A DNA stretch of 64,000 bases from Chromobacterium rhizoryzae. Its GTDB lineage: Bacteria; Pseudomonadota; Gammaproteobacteria; Burkholderiales; Chromobacteriaceae. The stretch spans positions 248,001 through 312,000 of the forward strand of contig NZ_CP066126.1 of the NCBI RefSeq assembly GCF_020544465.1. Reading direction: 5' to 3'. Every line of letters begins with the position of its first letter. Within the stretch, counting starts at the first letter, position 1. The translations under genes were made by a program, and so were the position numbers. The notes under the pieces are model-generated. The model searched no databases. It had not been told where the DNA came from and worked only from the letters and a program-made list of their open reading frames with translations. Below, piece by piece: positions 48,785-62,391 of this stretch.

Positions 48785-51347
48785 GGTTGGGGTCCTCCGT
48801 GGCGCCGGCCTGTCCGGTGCGCGGAATGATGAAGGTGAACAGCGCGCCGCGTGTCGGCAAATTGCTGGCGAAGATGCGGCCATGGTGGGCGGAGATGATC
48901 TCGCGGCAAATGGCCAGCCCCAGGCCGGTGCCGCCTGCGCCGGTCTTGGTGCTGCTGCTCTGGATGAATTTGTCGAAAATGCTTTCCAGTTCGGACTCCG
49001 GCACGCCGGGGCCGGTGTCTTCCACGGTGACGAGGATGTTCTCGCCGTCGGTGTCCTGGCGCAGGCCGGCGTTGACGTAGATCTCGCCGCCGTGCGGGCT
49101 GAACTTGATGGCGTTGGACAGCAGGTTGCGCATCACTTGGCCGATGCGGAAGGGGTCGATGTCGGCGTGCAGTTGCTCCGACGAGCAGTTCAGATAGATG
49201 CGGATGTCGTTGAGCGCGGCCAGCGGCGTCATTTCGTCGCAGATGTCGTGCAGGCATTGGCACAGATTGTTGCGGCTTATGGTGTATTCCATGCGGCCCA
49301 CTTCCATCTTGGCCAGGTCGAGCAAATCGTTGAGCAGGGTCAGCAGCCGGTTGCCGCTGCTCTGGATGCGGCTGAAGTATTGCGCCATCTTGTCGTCGTG
49401 CTGCCCGCGCGAGCGGGCCTGGCCCATTTCGGTGAAGCCCAGGATGGCGTGCAGCGGCGTGCGCAGCTCGTGGGACATATTGGCCAGGAACTCCGTCTTG
49501 GCGCGGCTGTTTTCCTCGGCCAGCACCTTGGCGTGGCGCAGGGTTTCCTCCAGCGCGCGCTGGGCGGAAAAGTCCTGATACAGCCAGATGGTGCCGAGCT
49601 TGGGCACCGAGGGGTTGATGGCCTTGCCGTACAGCCGGCACCAGAACAGCTTGCCGGTGCCGGTGCGCAGCCTTTGCTCGGTCTGCACCACCTTGCCGTC
49701 GTTGAGCAGGCTGTACAGCGCCTTGCCGGTGCGCTCCCATTGCTCAGGCGATTCAAAGAAGGGCAGGGTGCTGTGGCCGAGGACGACTTCCTCGCGCTGC
49801 TCGAACAGATCGAGAAAGGCGCGGTTCACCTGGAGCAGATTGCGGTCCACGATGTAGGCCATCGCCATCGGGCTGGCGTCCAGCAGCGCGGACAACTGGC
49901 GGCTTTGCACTTCCACCTGCTCGGCCAGGCTGTTTTTCAGTTCGATCAGCGCCGCTTCCTGCTCCTTGCGGATGGAGATGTCGCGGCACACCACCACGTA
50001 GAACCAGTCGTCCGGCAAGGTGACCCGGCTGAGCGACAGCTCCACCGGCAGCATATGCTCGTCGCTGCGGCGCAAGCTGGCCTCGAACGGCCGGCCCTCG
50101 TGCTCCTGGGCGATGTGTTCGAAGCTGCGCGCCGGATTGCGGTCGTACAGCTCGTCCAGCAGCTTGCCTATCGGCAGTTGCCGCACCATGTCCGCCGATT
50201 GGCCGATCAGCCGCACCGCCGCCGGGTTGATCTGCAAGACCAGGCCCTGGTGGTCGATCAGGATGATGGCGTCGGAACTGGCTTGCAGAATGGCGCGCTG
50301 GCGCGCCTCGCTCTGCGCCAACGCCTGCTCGGACATCACTCTGTCGTTGATCTGCTCGCGCAGCGTGCGCGTGTTCATTTCCAATTGCTGCTGGCTGCGC
50401 TTGAGCTGATCCTGCATCCGGCGCCGGGATTGGGCCTGCTGTTGCTGGAACCAGAACATCGCCAGCAAAAAACCGGCCGTGGTGGCCAGGATCGCCCAGT
50501 GGGTCAGCCGCATGCCGGGATTGGCTACGCCTTGCGGATAGGCGCCGAACAAGATCTCGTTGCCGCCCAGATTGTGACGAATGGTGTACAAAGGCGGCGT
50601 GGACGGCAGCGGCCGGGTGGGCTGGGAGTCCAGCAGCGGCGCGTCGGGTTGTTCCTGGGTCCAGGCGACGATGCGGACATGGCGCAGCGGGCTGGCGGTG
50701 CCGGGTTCGCGCTGGCTGTCCTGGATCAGCTTGTCCTTGCGCAGATTGAGCAGCAGCAGGGTGTTGTCGTCGTTCAGCCGCACGACGATGTCCAGACGGC
50801 TGCCGTTGCTGCCGGGCAGCGTGGTCGGCATCAGCACCGGCTGGGTGCTGTGGCGCGCCAGGTCCATCTTGCGGCGGGCGTTGCCTACGCCCCCCAGGTC
50901 CAGACCTTGCGGCAAGGCGTTGCTGTCGTCCGGCAGGTAGCCGGACACCGGATAGTACAGCGGGCGGCGCGGGCTGGGCGCCAGATGGCGGTCCTGCAAT
51001 ACGCGTATGCTGTTGGCGATGCGGCTCTCGAACGCCTCGCGCTGTTCCGGGCGCACGTATTCGATGATGCCCAGACCGCCGAACGGCGTATCGTCGCGGA
51101 TGGTGCTGCGCGCGAGCACGGCCAGCGAACGCGGCTGAGGGCTGTTGGCCAGGCTCTGCGCCAGCACGGCGGAGTGATCCAGCATCGCCTGCATCCGCAC
51201 CCGCAGCAACTCGGCGCTCAATTCGCCCCAGTAATGCTGGCGGTCGATGAGCTCGGCGCGTTCATCGTTGATCATCAGCCAGTATTCGGCGGACAGCAGG
51301 CCGACGCTCAGCAGGCCGCTGACCAGCAGCGAGCTCAGGCGATTCAA
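48759..51347 (-). CDS. membrane PAS sensor histidine kinase
   Basis: An 862-residue sensor kinase. TM1 (about 5-24), a periplasmic sensor of about 260 residues with CHASE-like content, TM2 (about 284-301), a short coiled coil, two PAS domains (about 345-460 and 485-605), HisKA with His626 (NMSHELRTPLHAIL) and HATPase with N-box NLLSNAIKFS, G1 EDTGPGV and G2 GTGLGLAI. Its start is a TTG at 51347: it lies in the same frame as parA, separated by the parA TAG and 15 codons with no other start. It is coupled to the response-regulator gene. The signal is unknown. Confidence 0.88.
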   Translation of the reverse strand: MNRLSSLLVSGLLSVGLLSAEYWLMINDERAELIDRQHYWGELSAELLRVRMQAMLDHSAVLAQSLANSPQPRSLAVLARSTIRDDTPFGGLGIIEYVRPEQREAFESRIANSIRVLQDRHLAPSPRRPLYYPVSGYLPDDSNALPQGLDLGGVGNARRKMDLARHSTQPVLMPTTLPGSNGSRLDIVVRLNDDNTLLLLNLRKDKLIQDSQREPGTASPLRHVRIVAWTQEQPDAPLLDSQPTRPLPSTPPLYTIRHNLGGNEILFGAYPQGVANPGMRLTHWAILATTAGFLLAMFWFQQQQAQSRRRMQDQLKRSQQQLEMNTRTLREQINDRVMSEQALAQSEARQRAILQASSDAIILIDHQGLVLQINPAAVRLIGQSADMVRQLPIGKLLDELYDRNPARSFEHIAQEHEGRPFEASLRRSDEHMLPVELSLSRVTLPDDWFYVVVCRDISIRKEQEAALIELKNSLAEQVEVQSRQLSALLDASPMAMAYIVDRNLLQVNRAFLDLFEQREEVVLGHSTLPFFESPEQWERTGKALYSLLNDGKVVQTEQRLRTGTGKLFWCRLYGKAINPSVPKLGTIWLYQDFSAQRALEETLRHAKVLAEENSRAKTEFLANMSHELRTPLHAILGFTEMGQARSRGQHDDKMAQYFSRIQSSGNRLLTLLNDLLDLAKMEVGRMEYTISRNNLCQCLHDICDEMTPLAALNDIRIYLNCSSEQLHADIDPFRIGQVMRNLLSNAIKFSPHGGEIYVNAGLRQDTDGENILVTVEDTGPGVPESELESIFDKFIQSSSTKTGAGGTGLGLAICREIISAHHGRIFASNLPTRGALFTFIIPRTGQAGATEDPNHAPQTTAR

Positions 51348-51392
51348 GGGGAGCCGCCTCCGCGCGAGCCGGCGGACGGCGGGAGAGGGACG

Positions 51393-52184
51393 CTAGGCCG
51401 GCCGTCCATCCCGCGCCAGCTCCTGGTAAAGCGCTTCGAACTCGCGAGACAGTTTGTGGCGCGGGTCCAGGTACACCATGGGAAGCGCCGCATCGTGTGA
51501 CTCCCGGATTTTCACGGATGAAGACAGCGGAGAGGACAACACCGGCAGGCCTTCTTGCTTGAGCTCCTCCACCAGGCGCACCGGCAAACTGGCCCGCGCC
51601 TGGAACTGGTTGACCACGATGCCTTCGATGAACAACTCGGGATTGTGGTCGGCGCGGATTTCCTCGGTGTTCACTTTCAGGTTATAGAGGGCCTGGCGGG
51701 AAAAGGCATCGCAGTCGAAGGGAATCAGGCAGCGGTCAGCGGCGATCAGCGCCGAGCGGGTGAAGAAGTTCAAGGCCGGCGGAGTGTCGATCCAGATCTC
51801 GTCGAACCGGCCGCTCAAGCTGTCCAGCGCTTCCTTGAGTTTGAACATCTTGTAGCGCGCCTCCAGCTTGCCCATCAGCTCGGCAAGGTCCGGGTGCGAA
51901 GCCAGCAGACTGAGCCCGGTCAGCGGCGTGGCGCGGACAAAGTCCGCCGGTTCCTTGCTGAACATGGAAATGCTCAGCATCTGCTCGAACAGGCCGGCCA
52001 GCGACGGCGCGTCGTCCCGGGCGGCGGAACCCATCAGATAATGGCTGGCGTTGCCCTGCGGATCCAGGTCCACCAACAGCACCCGTTTGCCCTGTTTGGC
52101 GGCGACGGCGGCCAGATTGACGGTAATGGTGGACTTGCCCACCCCCCCTTTTTGATTGAAGACCACTCGTCGAATCGCTTGCAT
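51393..52184 (-). CDS. ParA/Soj family ATPase
   Basis: A 263-residue MinD/ParA ATPase. Deviant Walker A NQKGGVGKSTITVNLA, Walker A' VLLVDLDPQGN, Walker B EIWIDTPPALNF. Start ATG 52184 with GGAG upstream. There is no parB, and parA is chromosomal here, so this is not a plasmid partition pair. Its place as first gene of an operon with a sensor kinase and an RR-HATPase suggests polar positioning of the signalling proteins, an orphan-ParA role like PpfA/ParC. This is inference. Confidence 0.88.
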   Translation of the reverse strand: MQAIRRVVFNQKGGVGKSTITVNLAAVAAKQGKRVLLVDLDPQGNASHYLMGSAARDDAPSLAGLFEQMLSISMFSKEPADFVRATPLTGLSLLASHPDLAELMGKLEARYKMFKLKEALDSLSGRFDEIWIDTPPALNFFTRSALIAADRCLIPFDCDAFSRQALYNLKVNTEEIRADHNPELFIEGIVVNQFQARASLPVRLVEELKQEGLPVLSSPLSSSVKIRESHDAALPMVYLDPRHKLSREFEALYQELARDGRPA

Positions 52185-52300
52185 GGGCGCTCCAGGCATG
52201 GGGCCGGTTGGGCGGCGGGGCCGCTACGCAAAAAACGCCCGCTCGCGTTTTGGCGCGCCGCGGGACGCGGCCGCGAGCGAGCGGGCTGGGCGAAACGGGC

Positions 52301-52783
52301 TCAGAACCCGGGTTCGCCCTTGCATACCAGCAGCATCTGTTGATAGCTGGCCGAATTCTGCACTACCGGCATAGGTTTTATCTGAGCGTCATTATAGGTG
52401 AAGCTGGCGATCTGGCGGCCGTTCTCATCGAACAGCACCATGTCCAGCAGGCGGAAAGTGCGCTGCGAACAGTCTATCTGCCAAGTATTGATCGACACCT
52501 TGTGACGCGGCGTGGACAGGAAGTTTTCCTTCTTCAGATTGAAGATGGTCTTGCGGTCGCGAAAGCTGGCCACCTGGCCCTGCTTGCGGACAGACAGCTT
52601 GTCCAGCTCGTTCAGGATGTTGCCGTTGGGGGAAACCCCCAGGTTTTGCCAATCGGCGTTGGCCGGACTGGCCCCGGACTGAGCGGGCTTGCCGACGGTC
52701 GATGGGCTGGGTGCTTTGCTGGGGGCGCTGGCGCAGCCGCCGATCACTGCGGCCGCCAGCAGGACGGGCCAAATATTACGCAT
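52301..52783 (-). CDS. adhesin-E-like small lipoprotein
   Basis: A 160-residue lipoprotein with lipobox VIGGC (Cys17), then a Ser/Pro/Ala-rich linker and a C-terminal beta-rich domain (about 60-158). The pattern of a repeated (T/D)..TIF..K, INTWQIDCSQRTFRLLDMVL and the closing Cys (LLVCKGEPGF) suggests one disulfide, in the manner of surface-adhesin E (Haemophilus Protein E) proteins; this is a moderate call. GGAGG lies five to six bases before ATG 52783. Confidence 0.7.
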   Translation of the reverse strand: MRNIWPVLLAAAVIGGCASAPSKAPSPSTVGKPAQSGASPANADWQNLGVSPNGNILNELDKLSVRKQGQVASFRDRKTIFNLKKENFLSTPRHKVSINTWQIDCSQRTFRLLDMVLFDENGRQIASFTYNDAQIKPMPVVQNSASYQQMLLVCKGEPGF

Positions 52784-53165
52784 TAATGCCTCCAAGAAAT
52801 CGTCGGTCAGTGTCGCACAGCCGGGGGAAGGCTCCAAGCGCCGGCGCGCGGAACGGCTTGCGCGGCGGTGGCTAGAGACGGGTGGCGGGCTGCCTTCGAC
52901 AGTGCGGCGCCGCAAAAAATCCGCAATGCCATATAAGTATTTTTTTGCGAAAAAACGCCAAAAATAAATGAAAAAAAAGGAACTTCGCGAGTGTCCCACA
53001 GGTCCATGGTAGTGCGAGAGCATTTTTCCTCTTCGTTTCACATTGTCTCCATCCAACTTTATGGCCGCTGCACTCCAGCGGCCCTTTTTTTGCCCGTGGC
53101 TCCCGGGACAGGACGCTGCCGGCCACTTGCCGTACAATAGGCCCCTTCTCGCAAGAAGACGGCTT
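52784..53165 (+). ncRNA. candidate small RNA upstream of recQ
   Basis: The gap between divergent genes (lipoprotein leftward, recQ rightward) holds a strong plus-strand terminator at 53063-53091 (see below) with no plus-strand gene before it. The transcript should start somewhere in the AT-rich part (about 52915-52975, with TATAAG at 52932-52937) and be some 100-150 nt long. It has no convincing reading frame. It could instead be a recQ leader with an attenuator. I recognise no known RNA family. Confidence 0.4.
53063..53091 (+). terminator. Rho-independent terminator between the lipoprotein gene and recQ
   Basis: GGCCGCTG (53063-53070) and CAGCGGCC (53076-53083) form a perfect 8-bp stem with a 5-base loop, followed by C and seven T residues on the plus strand. 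On the minus strand the hairpin has no T tract after it, so it works rightward only. Confidence 0.85.
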
Positions 53166-54971
53166 ATGCAGGACGCGCTCTCCCTACTCAATAATATCTT
53201 CGGCTATCCCGAATTCCGCGGGCAGCAAGGGGAGATTGTCGATCACGTCGCCCAGGGCGGCCACGCGCTGGTGCTGATGCCCACCGGCGGCGGCAAGAGC
53301 CTCTGCTTTCAGATCCCCGCGTTGATGCGGCCGGGCGTCGCTATCGTGGTGTCGCCGCTGATCGCGCTGATGCAGGACCAGGTCGCCACCCTGGTGGAGC
53401 AGGGCGTGGCCGCCGCCTGTCTCAATTCCGCCACCCCGCTGGACGAGGCGCGCGACATCGCGCGCCAGGCGCGCGCCGGCTCGCTGGATCTTTTGTATGT
53501 GGCGCCGGAGCGCCTGCTGACCCCGCGTTTCCAAGAGTTCGTGTCGCAGCTGAACATCAGCCTGTTCGCCATCGACGAAGCGCATTGCGTCAGCCACTGG
53601 GGGCACGACTTCCGCCCGGAATACCAGCAATTGGGCTTTCTGGCCGAGCGCTTCCCGCAAGTGCCGCGCATCGCCCTGACCGCCACCGCCGACGAACAGA
53701 CCCGCGCCGACATCATCCATTACCTGAAGCTGCAGGACGCGCGCGTCTTCCTGTCCAGCTTCGACCGGCCCAATCTGTTCTACCAAGTGGTGGAAAAGCA
53801 CAACGCCAAAAAGCAGCTGCTCGACTTCATCCGCAACGAATACCCGGGCAGCGCCGGCATCGTTTACTGCCTGTCGCGCAAGCGCGTGGAAGACACCGCG
53901 CAATGGCTGTGCGACAACGGCATCCACGCCTTGCCCTACCACGCCGGCCTCAGTCATCAGCAGCGCGAGGCGAACCAGCGCGAATTCCTGCGCGACGAAG
54001 GCGTGGTCATGGTCGCCACCGTCGCCTTCGGCATGGGCATAGACAAGCCGGACGTGCGCTTCGTCGCCCATATCGACATGCCCAAGAGCCCGGAAAACTT
54101 TTATCAGGAATCCGGCCGCGCCGGCCGCGACGGCCTGCCCGCCGCCAGCTGGCTGTGCTATGGGCTCAACGACGTGGTGCAACTGCGGCAAATGATAGAA
54201 GGCGGGGAAATGGCCGAGCTGCAAAAGCAGGTGGAACTGGGCAAGCTCGAAGCCATGCTGGCCTTCTGCGAAGCCGCCTCCTGCCGCCGCCAGCACATCC
54301 TGGCGCATTTCAGCGAACAGAGCCGGCCTTGCGGCCATTGCGACAACTGTCTGCATCCGCCGATCACCTTCGACGCCACCGTGGCGGTGCAAAAGCTGCT
54401 GTCCTGCATCTACCGGGTGGAGCAGCGCTTCTCCGCCGGCCACGTGATCGACGTGCTGCTGGGCCGCGCCAATCAAAGCGTCGGTCATTACGGCCATGAC
54501 AAGCTGTCCACCTTCGGCATCGGCCGCGACTACAACCAACGCGTTTGGCGCTCCATCATCCGCCAACTGGTGGCGCGCAAGCTGCTGCATGTCGACATCG
54601 CCCGCGGTCAGTCGCTGGTGTTGAGCGACGAATGCCGGGCCGTGCTCAAAGGCCAGGAAAAAGTCTATCTGCGGCCGCTGGCCGACGATAAGGCGACGCG
54701 CAGCAGCGCCAGCGCCGATCGCTGGCTGCGCACCGAGCGCGAAGAGCGGCTGTGGCAGGCGCTGCGCGGCTGGCGCCGGCAAATGGCGGACGAACACAAT
54801 GTGCCGGCCTACGCGGTGTTCTCCGACCGCACCCTGCGCGACCTGGTGGAAAAGCATCCCAGCTCCCGCGCCGGCTTGGCCAAGGTGTATGGATTGGGCG
54901 AACTCAAGCTGGCGCGCTACGGCGAAGCGCTGCTTGAACTGCTGAGCGCGGCGGCGGCCGAAGCGGGTTGA
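53166..54971 (+). CDS. recQ: ATP-dependent DNA helicase RecQ
   Basis: A 601-residue 3'-5' DNA helicase for recombination and fork repair. Walker A MPTGGGKSLCFQIPAL, DEAH box IDEAHCVSHWGHDFRPEY, motif VI QESGRAGRDGLPA, the RQC zinc-binding cysteines (CRRQHILAHF, CGHCDNC) and a C-terminal HRDC domain (about 525-601). It starts MQDALSLLNNIF at ATG 53166; the longer upstream frame crosses the terminator at 53063-53091 and is excluded. Confidence 0.97.
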   Translation: MQDALSLLNNIFGYPEFRGQQGEIVDHVAQGGHALVLMPTGGGKSLCFQIPALMRPGVAIVVSPLIALMQDQVATLVEQGVAAACLNSATPLDEARDIARQARAGSLDLLYVAPERLLTPRFQEFVSQLNISLFAIDEAHCVSHWGHDFRPEYQQLGFLAERFPQVPRIALTATADEQTRADIIHYLKLQDARVFLSSFDRPNLFYQVVEKHNAKKQLLDFIRNEYPGSAGIVYCLSRKRVEDTAQWLCDNGIHALPYHAGLSHQQREANQREFLRDEGVVMVATVAFGMGIDKPDVRFVAHIDMPKSPENFYQESGRAGRDGLPAASWLCYGLNDVVQLRQMIEGGEMAELQKQVELGKLEAMLAFCEAASCRRQHILAHFSEQSRPCGHCDNCLHPPITFDATVAVQKLLSCIYRVEQRFSAGHVIDVLLGRANQSVGHYGHDKLSTFGIGRDYNQRVWRSIIRQLVARKLLHVDIARGQSLVLSDECRAVLKGQEKVYLRPLADDKATRSSASADRWLRTEREERLWQALRGWRRQMADEHNVPAYAVFSDRTLRDLVEKHPSSRAGLAKVYGLGELKLARYGEALLELLSAAAAEAG

Positions 54972-55055
54972 TCCGGCCGCTGTTTTTGTTTCCGGTCCGG
55001 CGGATCAAATCCGCTACAATCGATGCGAATAATATTGATTGATCTGGAGCGATAG

Positions 55056-56273
55056 ATGGCAGTAAACCTCAAGCCCGTCAGCGGCGAACATCTCTTCCCC
55101 ATTCCCGGCGTGGAACTGAGCGTTGCCGCCGCCGGCATCAAGAAAGCCGACCGCAACGACGTGCTGGTCATTCGTCTGGACAAAGGCAACACGGTTGCCG
55201 GCGTATTCACCCAAAACCGCTTCTGCGCCGCGCCGGTGCAAATCTGCAAAAAGCATCTGGACGCCGGCGTGCAGATCCGCGCGCTGGTCGTCAACACCGG
55301 CAACGCCAACGCCGGCACCGGCGAACAAGGACGCAGCGACGCGCTGCAAGTCTGCCGCACGCTGGCCGACGAACTGGGCTGCCAGCCGGAACAGATCCTA
55401 CCCTTTTCCACCGGCGTCATCCTGGAACCGCTGCCGGTGGACAAGATCACCGCGGCGCTGCCGCATCGGCAAGGTGCGGACTGGGCCGACGCCGCCCGCG
55501 CCATCATGACCACGGACACCGCGCCCAAGGCGGTCAGCGCCCGCCTGACGCTGGACGGTCATCCGGTCAACATTACCGGCATCTCCAAGGGCGCCGGCAT
55601 GATTCATCCCAATATGGCCACCATGCTGGGCTTCATCGCCACCGACGCCGCCGTGACGCGCCCGGTGCTGCGTCAGCTGGTGAAGGAAGTGGCCGATGTT
55701 TCCTTCAATTGCATCTCGGTGGACGGCGACACCTCCACCAACGACAGCTTTATTCTGATCTCCACCGGTCAAAGCGGCGCTCCGTTGATCGATTCGCCGC
55801 AGCTGGCGGCTTATCAGGCGCTGAAGGCGGAACTGATTCAAGTCGCCACGGCGCTGGCTCAGGCCATCGTCCGCGACGGCGAGGGCGCCACCAAGTTCAT
55901 CACCGTCAAAGTTGAGGGCGGCCGCTCCTTCGAAGAGTGCAAGGACGTCGCTTACGCCATCGCGCGTTCCCCGCTGGTGAAAACCGCTTTCTTCGCTTCC
56001 GACCCAAACCTGGGGCGCCTGCTGTGCGCCATCGGCTACGCCGGGGTGCAGGACCTGGATGTCGATCGCCTGGAGCTGTATCTGGACGAGGTGCTGGTCG
56101 CCGTCAACGGCGGACGCAATCCTCTATATAAAGAAGAAGACGGCCAGCGCGTGATGGCCCAGCCGGAAATCCTGGTGCGGGTAAACCTGGGGCGCGGCGC
56201 GGCGGAAGCCACGGTTTGGACCTGCGACTTCTCTTATGACTATGTGAAGATCAATGCAGACTACCGCAGCTGA
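55056..56273 (+). CDS. argJ: bifunctional glutamate N-acetyltransferase / amino-acid acetyltransferase ArgJ
   Basis: A 405-residue ornithine acetyltransferase of arginine biosynthesis. It transfers acetyl groups from N-acetylornithine to glutamate and can also use acetyl-CoA if bifunctional. The autocleavage site is in KGAGMIHPNMATMLGF, where the Thr after Ala becomes the N-terminal nucleophile of the beta chain. Other typical regions are VNTGNANAGTGEQG and SFNCISVDGDTSTNDS. GGAG precedes ATG. A single-gene unit with a terminator at 56333. Confidence 0.97.
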   Translation: MAVNLKPVSGEHLFPIPGVELSVAAAGIKKADRNDVLVIRLDKGNTVAGVFTQNRFCAAPVQICKKHLDAGVQIRALVVNTGNANAGTGEQGRSDALQVCRTLADELGCQPEQILPFSTGVILEPLPVDKITAALPHRQGADWADAARAIMTTDTAPKAVSARLTLDGHPVNITGISKGAGMIHPNMATMLGFIATDAAVTRPVLRQLVKEVADVSFNCISVDGDTSTNDSFILISTGQSGAPLIDSPQLAAYQALKAELIQVATALAQAIVRDGEGATKFITVKVEGGRSFEECKDVAYAIARSPLVKTAFFASDPNLGRLLCAIGYAGVQDLDVDRLELYLDEVLVAVNGGRNPLYKEEDGQRVMAQPEILVRVNLGRGAAEATVWTCDFSYDYVKINADYRS

Positions 56274-56332
56274 GCAAGGCGTTTTAGCCGTTTGGGCCGC
56301 TCCGTTTGCCGGAATGCCGGCCTCCTGCCCAG

Positions 56333-56359
56333 AAAAAGCCCCGTCAATCGGGGCTTTTT
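56333..56359 (+). terminator. Rho-independent terminator after argJ
   Basis: AAAAAGCCCCG (56333-56343) and CGGGGCTTTTT (56349-56359) form an 11-bp inverted repeat with a 5-base loop and T tract. It should work in both directions. Confidence 0.93.
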
Positions 56360-56498
56360 CGCATCCTGCGCGTTTCCTCCGCGCGGGCTTGTCGGAGCGT
56401 TGGAGAGAAATTGTTCAGGCTCGGAATGACAGCTTCTTTACAAATCAAAAGCTTGCCGGCGCTGCTTGCGAAATCTCCGTCTTTTTTCAAAATAGGTG

Positions 56499-56527
56499 TT
56501 GACGGAGCGAGGGCTGTAACGTATATT
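56499..56527 (+). promoter_or_regulatory. rrn operon sigma-70 promoter
   Basis: TTGACG (-35, 56499-56504) and TATATT (-10, 56522-56527) are separated by 17 bases. The sequence just before the -35 is T/A-rich, like an UP element. It lies about 180 bases upstream of the 16S gene, as expected for a rRNA operon promoter. Confidence 0.85.
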
Positions 56528-56580
56528 TCACCTCCTCAGCAGACAACGCAGCGGCGGAAACGAAACGCAGCGACCTGCAC

Positions 56581-56592
56581 CGATCTTTAACA
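56581..56592 (+). promoter_or_regulatory. boxA antitermination site in the rrn leader
   Basis: CGATCTTTAACA matches boxA (consensus TGCTCTTTAACA) and is located between the rrn promoter and the 16S gene. It binds the Nus factors that prevent premature termination. Confidence 0.75.
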
Positions 56593-56707
56593 GAACGAAT
56601 AACCGATAGGTGTAAGTGCTCGGTCGATGACCAAACACTTGCACTGCAAGACGAGAAATGTCTCGATGTTTCTTTGATCTTGCGTGCCAGAAAATTTGCT
56701 TGGAATT

Positions 56708-61436
<4,729 letters not shown>

Positions 61437-61557
61437 ATCATTTGAGTGGCTTGGGAAACCGAGTGACGAGATAGTGGTTGTGCGACACAATTGAATACCG
61501 AATATATGTGGGTTGATCGAGTATCGACCTAGGCTTCTTCAAGTTTGTACCAGTTTA

Positions 61558-61676
61558 TGTCTGGTGGCCATAGCGAGGTGGTCCCACGCCTTCCCATCCC
61601 GAACAGGACCGTGAAACGCCTTAGCGCCGATGATAGTGTGGCATTCGCCATGTGAAAGTAGGACACCGCCAGACGC
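61558..61676 (+). rRNA. rrf: 5S ribosomal RNA
   Basis: About 119 bases, from TGTCTGGTGGCCATAGCGAG to CCGCCAGACGCC, aligning to E. coli 5S throughout (GGTGGTCCCAC, GTGAAACGCC.TAGCGCCGATG). The ends pair as the terminal helix. Confidence 0.95.
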
Positions 61677-61684
61677 CCCATTGC

Positions 61685-61712
61685 AAAGCCCAGCTCACAC
61701 GAGCTGGGCTTT
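61685..61712 (+). terminator. terminator of the rRNA operon
   Basis: AAAGCCCAGCTC (61685-61696) and GAGCTGGGCTTT (61701-61712) form a 12-bp perfect stem with a 4-base loop just after 5S. The T tract is short but part of the stem. Confidence 0.85.
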
Positions 61713-61868
61713 ATGCATTGCATCGCCGTCTGGCTGACGATCCCTTTCCCGTTTCTGCTCCTTGTCTTTCCCTTCTGTCTTGATTTAGTTGCCGCTTGTC
61801 CAGCCAGGCTTGCCTGCGTTCGCTTCTCTATACAATCCTGAAAAAACAGCTTAAGCAATGGGAATGGA

Positions 61869-62390
61869 ATGGGCCGGCGAACGACGTTGGGTGGTTTCAC
61901 CATGGTTGAGCTATTGGTGACCATTGCGGTGGTGGGGATTGGCCTGGCATTGGCGGTGCCGGCGTTTAACCAATTCATCGACACCAATCGTTACCAGGCG
62001 TTGTCGCGCGCCTTGGTGGCGGACATGACCAATGCCCGCGCCGAAGCGATTCGCCGCGGCGTGCCGGTGGGTGTGTGCGCATCGACCGATGGCAGCAGTT
62101 GTTCCAATGCGGCCAGCAATTGGTCGGTGGGCTGGCTGGTTTTCGCCGATCTCGACGGCAGCGGCGCGCCTTCCAGTAGCGAAATCCTATCGGTGCATAA
62201 CCCTGGCGGCGCCGCTGTCGCTTCGAGCACGGTGGCCGGTTTTCGTTTTGCGCCCAGCGGCGAGGCGAGGGGGGCGACGGCCAGCGGCACGCGTCTGACC
62301 ACCACGCTGCAGATACTGTTTCAAAGCCAGACCACAACGGCCAGCAGCACGGTGCAGGTGGCGCCGTACGGCTTGATAAGCGGGAATTGA
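61869..62390 (+). CDS. fimT: minor pilin of the FimT/GspH type
   Basis: A 173-residue type IV pilin-like protein. The prepilin peptidase site is GG|FTMVELLVTIAV, with Glu at +5 and an uninterrupted hydrophobic helix. The C-terminal domain resembles GspH/FimT (ADMTNARAEAIRRGVPVGVC, FRFAPSGEARG) with a Cys pair (about 74/83). The short leader (MGRRTTLGG) fits a class III signal. Four to five minor pilin genes in this order start pilus assembly, and FimT can help DNA uptake. The next gene starts one base after the stop. Confidence 0.9.
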   Translation: MGRRTTLGGFTMVELLVTIAVVGIGLALAVPAFNQFIDTNRYQALSRALVADMTNARAEAIRRGVPVGVCASTDGSSCSNAASNWSVGWLVFADLDGSGAPSSSEILSVHNPGGAAVASSTVAGFRFAPSGEARGATASGTRLTTTLQILFQSQTTTASSTVQVAPYGLISGN

Positions 62391-62391
62391 T

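Noticed and set aside
53043..53165. Longer N-terminus of RecQ
   Set aside because: It would run through a strong Rho-independent terminator, and RecQ proteins begin close to the ATG at 53166.
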